From assembly GCA_002308775.1 (NCBI GenBank), contig DBVT01000113.1, positions 1 to 8,495 on the forward strand: a stretch of 8,495 bases of DNA, read 5' to 3'. Source of the DNA: Mageeibacillus sp. UBA1257. GTDB lineage: Bacteria; Bacillota; Clostridia; UBA1212; UBA1257. A program made the position numbers and the translations under genes. The notes beneath the pieces were generated by a model. It was not told the DNA's origin. It did not search any database and saw only the letters and a list, made by a program, of their open reading frames with translations. Below, piece by piece: positions 5,322 through 8,495 of this stretch (position 1 is the stretch's first letter; the number at the start of each line of letters is the position of its first letter).

Positions 5322-7661
5322 TCAGTCTTTCTTCTTTGCCTCGAGAATGTCAGCTATGGAAGTCGCGGACGATGTGTTTTCGATCTTGAATTCCTCTTCC
5401 TCGGAATTTTCGCCCTTTCTGTTCCTTCTCTGTCTTCTCTGCTTCTTCTCGCCGTCTTCGCCGTTCATTTCAGCAGCGATCTCGTCAGCTGTAGGCTCCG
5501 GATCATATGCCTTGACATCTTTAATGCTGAGGCTGATCTTGTGCTTCGGAATATCTACGTCAACGATCTTAGCCATGACTTTCTGTCCGATCTCGAGGAC
5601 CTGATCTGCGCTTGTGATCCTCTTGTTGGAGATCTGTGAAATGTGAACGAGTCCGTCGATATCTTTAGCGAGATTTACGAATACACCGAAAGGAGCGAAT
5701 CTTGCGACTTCGACTTCTTTGACGTCGCCGACCTGGTAGAGGTTCTCTGCGTCAAACCACGGATCATCCTCGGGCTTTCTGTAACCGAGAGAGATCTTGT
5801 TCTTTTCTCTGTCGAGACCGATGATCCTGACTTCGACTTCCTGTCCTTCTTTGAGAACGTCCTGCGGGCGTCTGATCCTCTTCCATGAGAGTTCTGTGAT
5901 GTGGATGAGTCCGTCGATACCGCCGAGATCAACGAATGCTCCGAAAGGAGTGAAGCTCTTGACTACGCCCTTGCGGACCTGTCCTTCGTATGCGTCTGCC
6001 CAGAATGCGTCTGAACTTGCTTTTCTGGCTTCTTCGATGATAACTCTTCTCGATGCAACGATCCTCGTTCTGCCCTTCTGGCCTTTTTCATAGGATGTGA
6101 TTATGACCTCGAGGTTTTTACCTACGTATGTGGAAGGATCTCTTATGAATCTGACGTCGAGCTGTGACTGAGGAATGAATATCCTGCTTGATCCGAGGTG
6201 TGCGATAACGCCGCCCTTAACAGCTTCCGTTACGGTTACTTCGATCGGAGTCTTATTATTAAAGGAGTCTTCGAGGGCCTGTGTCTCTTTCTTGTAATCA
6301 ACGCGTCTCTTTGACAGAACGACTTCACAGTCTTTGTCGCTCACTTTGACAACAACAGCTTCGACTTCGTCGCCGATCTTGATATCGGGCTCTTCGTCTT
6401 TGCCGATGGATTTGAACTCGTCGATCGCGATAAATCCTTCGTACTTGAAGCCGAGATCGATATAGACGCCCTTTGAATCGATCTTTGTGATAGCGCCTTT
6501 GACGACTTCGCCGTTTGTCAACGTTTTCAGACTTTCTTCCAACATCGTCTCAAATGATTCTGCCTGCTCATCGGCAGCTTTGGTTGTTTCTTCGACTGCT
6601 TCCTTTGCTTCTTCTGCGGCTTCTTTTGCGCATTCAGCAACGTCCTCTTTGACTTCGCAAGCCGTTTCAACAGCCTTTTCGGCCTCTTCTGTTACCGCGG
6701 TTTCCACAGCTTCTTCCGCTTTCTCAACTTCAGCGACTGCTTCTTCTTTAACTGCTTCCGCTGCCTCAGAGACAACATTCTCAACTTCGTTGTTCTCTAA
6801 TGGATTCTCCATACTCATTGTTACAATAACCTCCTCGATGACGCTTTCAGGAGTCGATGCTCCCGCCGTCACTCCAACTTTACTATAGTTTACTATCCGC
6901 GACATATCCAGTTCGGCTGCGCTTTCAACCATAAATACACTGTTACAATTCTGCGAACTTATCTCGAAAAGTTTGCGCGTGTTTGAGCTTTCACGCCCAC
7001 CTACTACGATCATAAGTTCGACATCCTTGGAAATGATCTCTGTTTCCTGCTGCCTAGTTGACGTCGCAAAGCATATTGTATCAAAAATAAAACATTTGTC
7101 AAAGATTTTTTTTGCCAAATCTGTGATTTTTTCAAAAATTTTCACATTAAACGTCGTTTGAGCGACCAAACAGACTTTTTCTTCGCGCGTAAAAAATTTT
7201 TCGAACGCGTTTTCTGCCTCTTCCGCTGTCTTTACCACGACAGCCGTACCGTCACACATGCCGTTTATCCCTTTTACTTCGGGATGCGTTTTGTCGCCGC
7301 AGATGACTATTCTGCAGCCTTCAGAGTAATACTGTTTGACTTTGTCGTGGATCTTGGAAACGTTAGGGCATGTGGCGTCTATTATCTCGCAGCCTTTTTC
7401 TTCGAGTGTTTTGTATACGTCAGGCGCGACCCCGTGAGCCCTGATCAAAACGGCGGCGCCGTCCGGGATCTGATCGCATCCCTCCGCGGTGATAACGCCT
7501 TCCTTTTCGAGATCAGCGACTACCGTATCGTTGTGGATTATTTTACCCAGGGAGTATATCGGCTTTACGCCTTTGTATTTCGCGGCTGCCTCGTGAGCCT
7601 TCTTCACCGCGTTCGAGACGCCGAAGCAAAATCCGGCGTGCTCAACTCTTATAATTTCCAT
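5322..7661 (-). CDS. ispH-rpsA: Fused 4-hydroxy-3-methylbut-2-enyl diphosphate reductase (IspH) and 30S ribosomal protein S1
   Basis: 779 residues. Residues 1-282 are IspH, which reduces HMBPP to IPP and DMAPP in the MEP pathway with a [4Fe-4S] cluster. The cluster cysteines are present: Cys12 (GFCFGV), Cys98 (ATCP) and Cys197 (TICFAT). So are His43, His76 (RAHGV), His126-Glu128 (HPE), QTTF (168-171) and SSNT (225-228). Residues about 285-375 are an Ala/Glu-rich linker. Four S1 RNA-binding repeats follow at about 384-450, 466-537 (divergent), 556-626 and 641-713. The tail is basic (RRQRRNRKG), then acidic. S1 binds mRNA on the 30S subunit. This fusion is known in clostridia. The ATG at 7661 overlaps plsC by 20 bases and has only a weak purine-rich upstream site, suggesting coupled translation. 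The alternative of two separate genes is excluded because the frame is open throughout, but internal initiation at Met282 is possible. Confidence 0.97.
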   Translation of the reverse strand: MEIIRVEHAGFCFGVSNAVKKAHEAAAKYKGVKPIYSLGKIIHNDTVVADLEKEGVITAEGCDQIPDGAAVLIRAHGVAPDVYKTLEEKGCEIIDATCPNVSKIHDKVKQYYSEGCRIVICGDKTHPEVKGINGMCDGTAVVVKTAEEAENAFEKFFTREEKVCLVAQTTFNVKIFEKITDLAKKIFDKCFIFDTICFATSTRQQETEIISKDVELMIVVGGRESSNTRKLFEISSQNCNSVFMVESAAELDMSRIVNYSKVGVTAGASTPESVIEEVIVTMSMENPLENNEVENVVSEAAEAVKEEAVAEVEKAEEAVETAVTEEAEKAVETACEVKEDVAECAKEAAEEAKEAVEETTKAADEQAESFETMLEESLKTLTNGEVVKGAITKIDSKGVYIDLGFKYEGFIAIDEFKSIGKDEEPDIKIGDEVEAVVVKVSDKDCEVVLSKRRVDYKKETQALEDSFNNKTPIEVTVTEAVKGGVIAHLGSSRIFIPQSQLDVRFIRDPSTYVGKNLEVIITSYEKGQKGRTRIVASRRVIIEEARKASSDAFWADAYEGQVRKGVVKSFTPFGAFVDLGGIDGLIHITELSWKRIRRPQDVLKEGQEVEVRIIGLDREKNKISLGYRKPEDDPWFDAENLYQVGDVKEVEVARFAPFGVFVNLAKDIDGLVHISQISNKRITSADQVLEIGQKVMAKIVDVDIPKHKISLSIKDVKAYDPEPTADEIAAEMNGEDGEKKQRRQRRNRKGENSEEEEFKIENTSSATSIADILEAKKKD
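6546..6809 (-). other. Ala/Glu-rich linker between IspH and S1
   Basis: Residues about 285-372 of the fusion are mostly Ala, Glu, Val and Lys, with loosely repeated units such as EEAVETAV and AKEAAEEAKEAVEE. The stretch is probably a long, charged helix or flexible spacer that keeps the two enzymes apart. It contains two cysteines (335 and 344). The DNA is correspondingly repetitive (many cttctgcggcttcttt-like units). The similarity is that of low-complexity coding sequence, not of a separate repeat element. Confidence 0.8.
6818..6836 (-). promoter_or_regulatory. Internal Shine-Dalgarno and ATG at the IspH/S1 junction
   Basis: The minus strand reads GAGGAGGTT (6836-6828), then nine bases, then ATG (6818-6816), which is Met282 of the fusion and in frame. 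The AGGAGG is 11 bases before the ATG, the same gap as for the GGAGGT of the lipoprotein gene in this window. Initiation here would give a free S1 protein of 498 residues beginning MSMENPLENNEVE. The same bases also encode the Glu-Glu-Val of the IspH C-terminus, a commonly conserved end, so the match could be coincidence. Confidence 0.5.
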
Positions 7662-8247
7662 TTGCTTTCTCTCTGTCTACGATGTCATATATTCCGTCGA
7701 GTATTTTCTGGGCAATTTCCCTGTACTCGTCGTTTGAATACTCGCCCTTCGGGATCGTTATCGGATCGCCGTAGATGACTTTGACTCTTCTGAAAAGTCC
7801 CGCTTTTCCGACTACCGCGACAGGTATGATCGGACAGTCTGCTCTCTCCGCGAATTTCACGGCGCCGTGTCTTGCCTTGACTTCTCTTCCTTTTCCTCTC
7901 GCTCTCGTGCCCTGGATGAATATTCCGACTGCCTCTCCCTTTTCGAGCAGTTCGAATGTCTTCGCCGCGGCTCCCGTATCGTGACTGTTTCTTTTTACAG
8001 GATAGCCGCCCCAGTACCTGAAGAGCGCTCCGAGAGGCTTGAATCTGAATATCGATTCTTTTGCCATCCAGTAAATTTTTCTGTTCGCCCAGACCGTGAC
8101 CATCGCGACGTCAAAAGCCGATTCGTGGTTCGCCGCGACAATGACAGGACCCTCGTGGATCATTTTTTCTTTATTTTCCACTTTGAGCCAGACAAAAAGC
8201 TTGCATATTATTTTACACAGACCTCTGCAAATTCTGTAAAATATCAT
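7642..8247 (-). CDS. plsC: 1-acyl-sn-glycerol-3-phosphate acyltransferase (PlsC family)
   Basis: 201 residues. The family adds the second acyl chain to lysophosphatidic acid, forming phosphatidic acid for membrane lipids. It acts at the inner face of the membrane. The catalytic NHxxxxD motif is NHESAFD with His41 and Asp46. The usual FPEGTR is FIQGTRARG here, with Gln112 in place of Glu, while Gly113, Thr114 and Arg115 remain. A later block, CPIIPVAV (138-145), matches the family pattern. The N-terminus (about 2-20) is hydrophobic with basic residues and probably contacts the membrane. Its ATG overlaps the cmk stop in an ATGA and has no clear ribosome binding site, which indicates translation coupled to cmk. 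Its end overlaps the start of the ispH-rpsA fusion. The family is certain. Acyl-donor and acceptor preference are not. Confidence 0.93.
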   Translation of the reverse strand: MIFYRICRGLCKIICKLFVWLKVENKEKMIHEGPVIVAANHESAFDVAMVTVWANRKIYWMAKESIFRFKPLGALFRYWGGYPVKRNSHDTGAAAKTFELLEKGEAVGIFIQGTRARGKGREVKARHGAVKFAERADCPIIPVAVVGKAGLFRRVKVIYGDPITIPKGEYSNDEYREIAQKILDGIYDIVDREKANGNYKS

Positions 8248-8495
8248 TTCGTTTTCGAGCGCACTATATTGCGCAGAACCTCCATCGTTTCTTCTATTCC
8301 CATGTCAGAGCTGTCGACCAATGTCGCGTCGTCTGCCTTTTTAAGAGGTGCAAATGCCCTGCTGCTGTCGTTTTTGTCTCTGAATTTAATATCCTCGAGC
8401 ACCTGCTCGTAAGTGACGTCTGTTCTGCCGGCTTCGATGTCTTCCTTATATCTTCTCTCTGCCCTCTTCACCGCCGGAGCAGTGAGGAATATTTT
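8244..8495 (-). CDS. cmk: Cytidylate kinase, C-terminal part
   Basis: Partial: only the last 83 codons are visible; the 5' part lies past the right edge. The frame stays open to the edge and reads KIFLTAPAVKRAERRYKED, then the typical end: DIKFRDKNDSSRAFAPLKKA, then DDATLVDSSDMGIEETMEVL. The Arg-rich AERR segment and the RD...DSSR segment belong to the phosphate-binding part of CMP/dCMP kinases, which make CDP and dCDP from ATP. The ATP-binding P-loop is outside the window. The TGA stop overlaps the plsC ATG. The order cmk-plsC-ispH-rpsA is what I expect in clostridia. Confidence 0.93.
   Translation of the reverse strand, partial: KIFLTAPAVKRAERRYKEDIEAGRTDVTYEQVLEDIKFRDKNDSSRAFAPLKKADDATLVDSSDMGIEETMEVLRNIVRSKTK

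Noticed and set aside
6546..6809. Short repeated DNA units that could suggest a repeat array
   Set aside because: The units are irregular and explained by codons of the Ala/Glu-rich linker. There are no constant repeats with unique spacers, so it is not CRISPR.
7099..7120. Run of eight A on the coding strand of ispH (GCA AAA AAA A), a possible slippery site
   Set aside because: A -1 shift meets a stop almost at once, before the third cluster Cys, and I see no stimulating structure. It is an ordinary Ala-Lys-Lys in AT-rich coding sequence.
7158..7778. Long plus-strand open frame (206 codons) opposite the ispH and plsC region
   Set aside because: It lies entirely antisense to two firmly identified genes, has no recognisable domain and arises from their codon bias.
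8259..8274. GCGC-ACTATATT-GCGC inverted repeat near the end of cmk
   Set aside because: Only four paired bases inside coding sequence, with no T-run. Not a convincing terminator or operator.

Overview
The window looks like a contiguous piece of a Bacillota genome, most likely a gut- or rumen-type Clostridia. The evidence is the gene order cmk, plsC, then a fused ispH-rpsA, which I know from clostridia. A lipoprotein with a lipobox, GGAGG-type ribosome binding sites and TTGACT/GATAAT promoter boxes fit this. Genus cannot be given from sequence alone. Every convincing gene is on the minus strand, so transcription runs from high to low coordinates. Both ends are cut inside genes, and no stretch longer than 300 bases lacks a gene.

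Housekeeping block (8495 down to about 5261): the C-terminal part of cytidylate kinase (cmk), an acyltransferase of the PlsC family whose ATG overlaps the cmk stop (ATGA), and a 779-residue fusion of IspH (last step of the MEP isoprenoid pathway) to ribosomal protein S1. The fusion start overlaps the end of plsC by 20 bases. The block ends at a strong intrinsic terminator (5261-5290). At the IspH/S1 junction an AGGAGG-type Shine-Dalgarno stands before an in-frame ATG, so free S1 could also be made by internal initiation.

Carbohydrate block (5258 down to 1 and beyond): a near-consensus promoter lies directly after that terminator. It drives a lipoprotein SGNH-hydrolase (putative carbohydrate esterase). 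A modest hairpin terminator follows, then a close paralogue of the esterase with no signal peptide, then a GH32-like glycosidase and the N-terminal half of a GH3 beta-glucosidase-type enzyme. The last three lack signal peptides and are 38-39 bases apart, so they look like one operon acting in the cytoplasm. My inference is a small locus for using an acylated oligosaccharide: deacylation outside by the anchored esterase, uptake by a transporter not in this window, then deacylation and hydrolysis inside. The substrate is not shown by the sequence.

The points most worth a second look are the internal start in the ispH-rpsA fusion, the exported/cytosolic pair of duplicated SGNH enzymes (both without the usual Asp of the DxxH motif), the altered nucleophile motif of the GH32-like enzyme, and the Gln in place of Glu in the PlsC EGTR motif.
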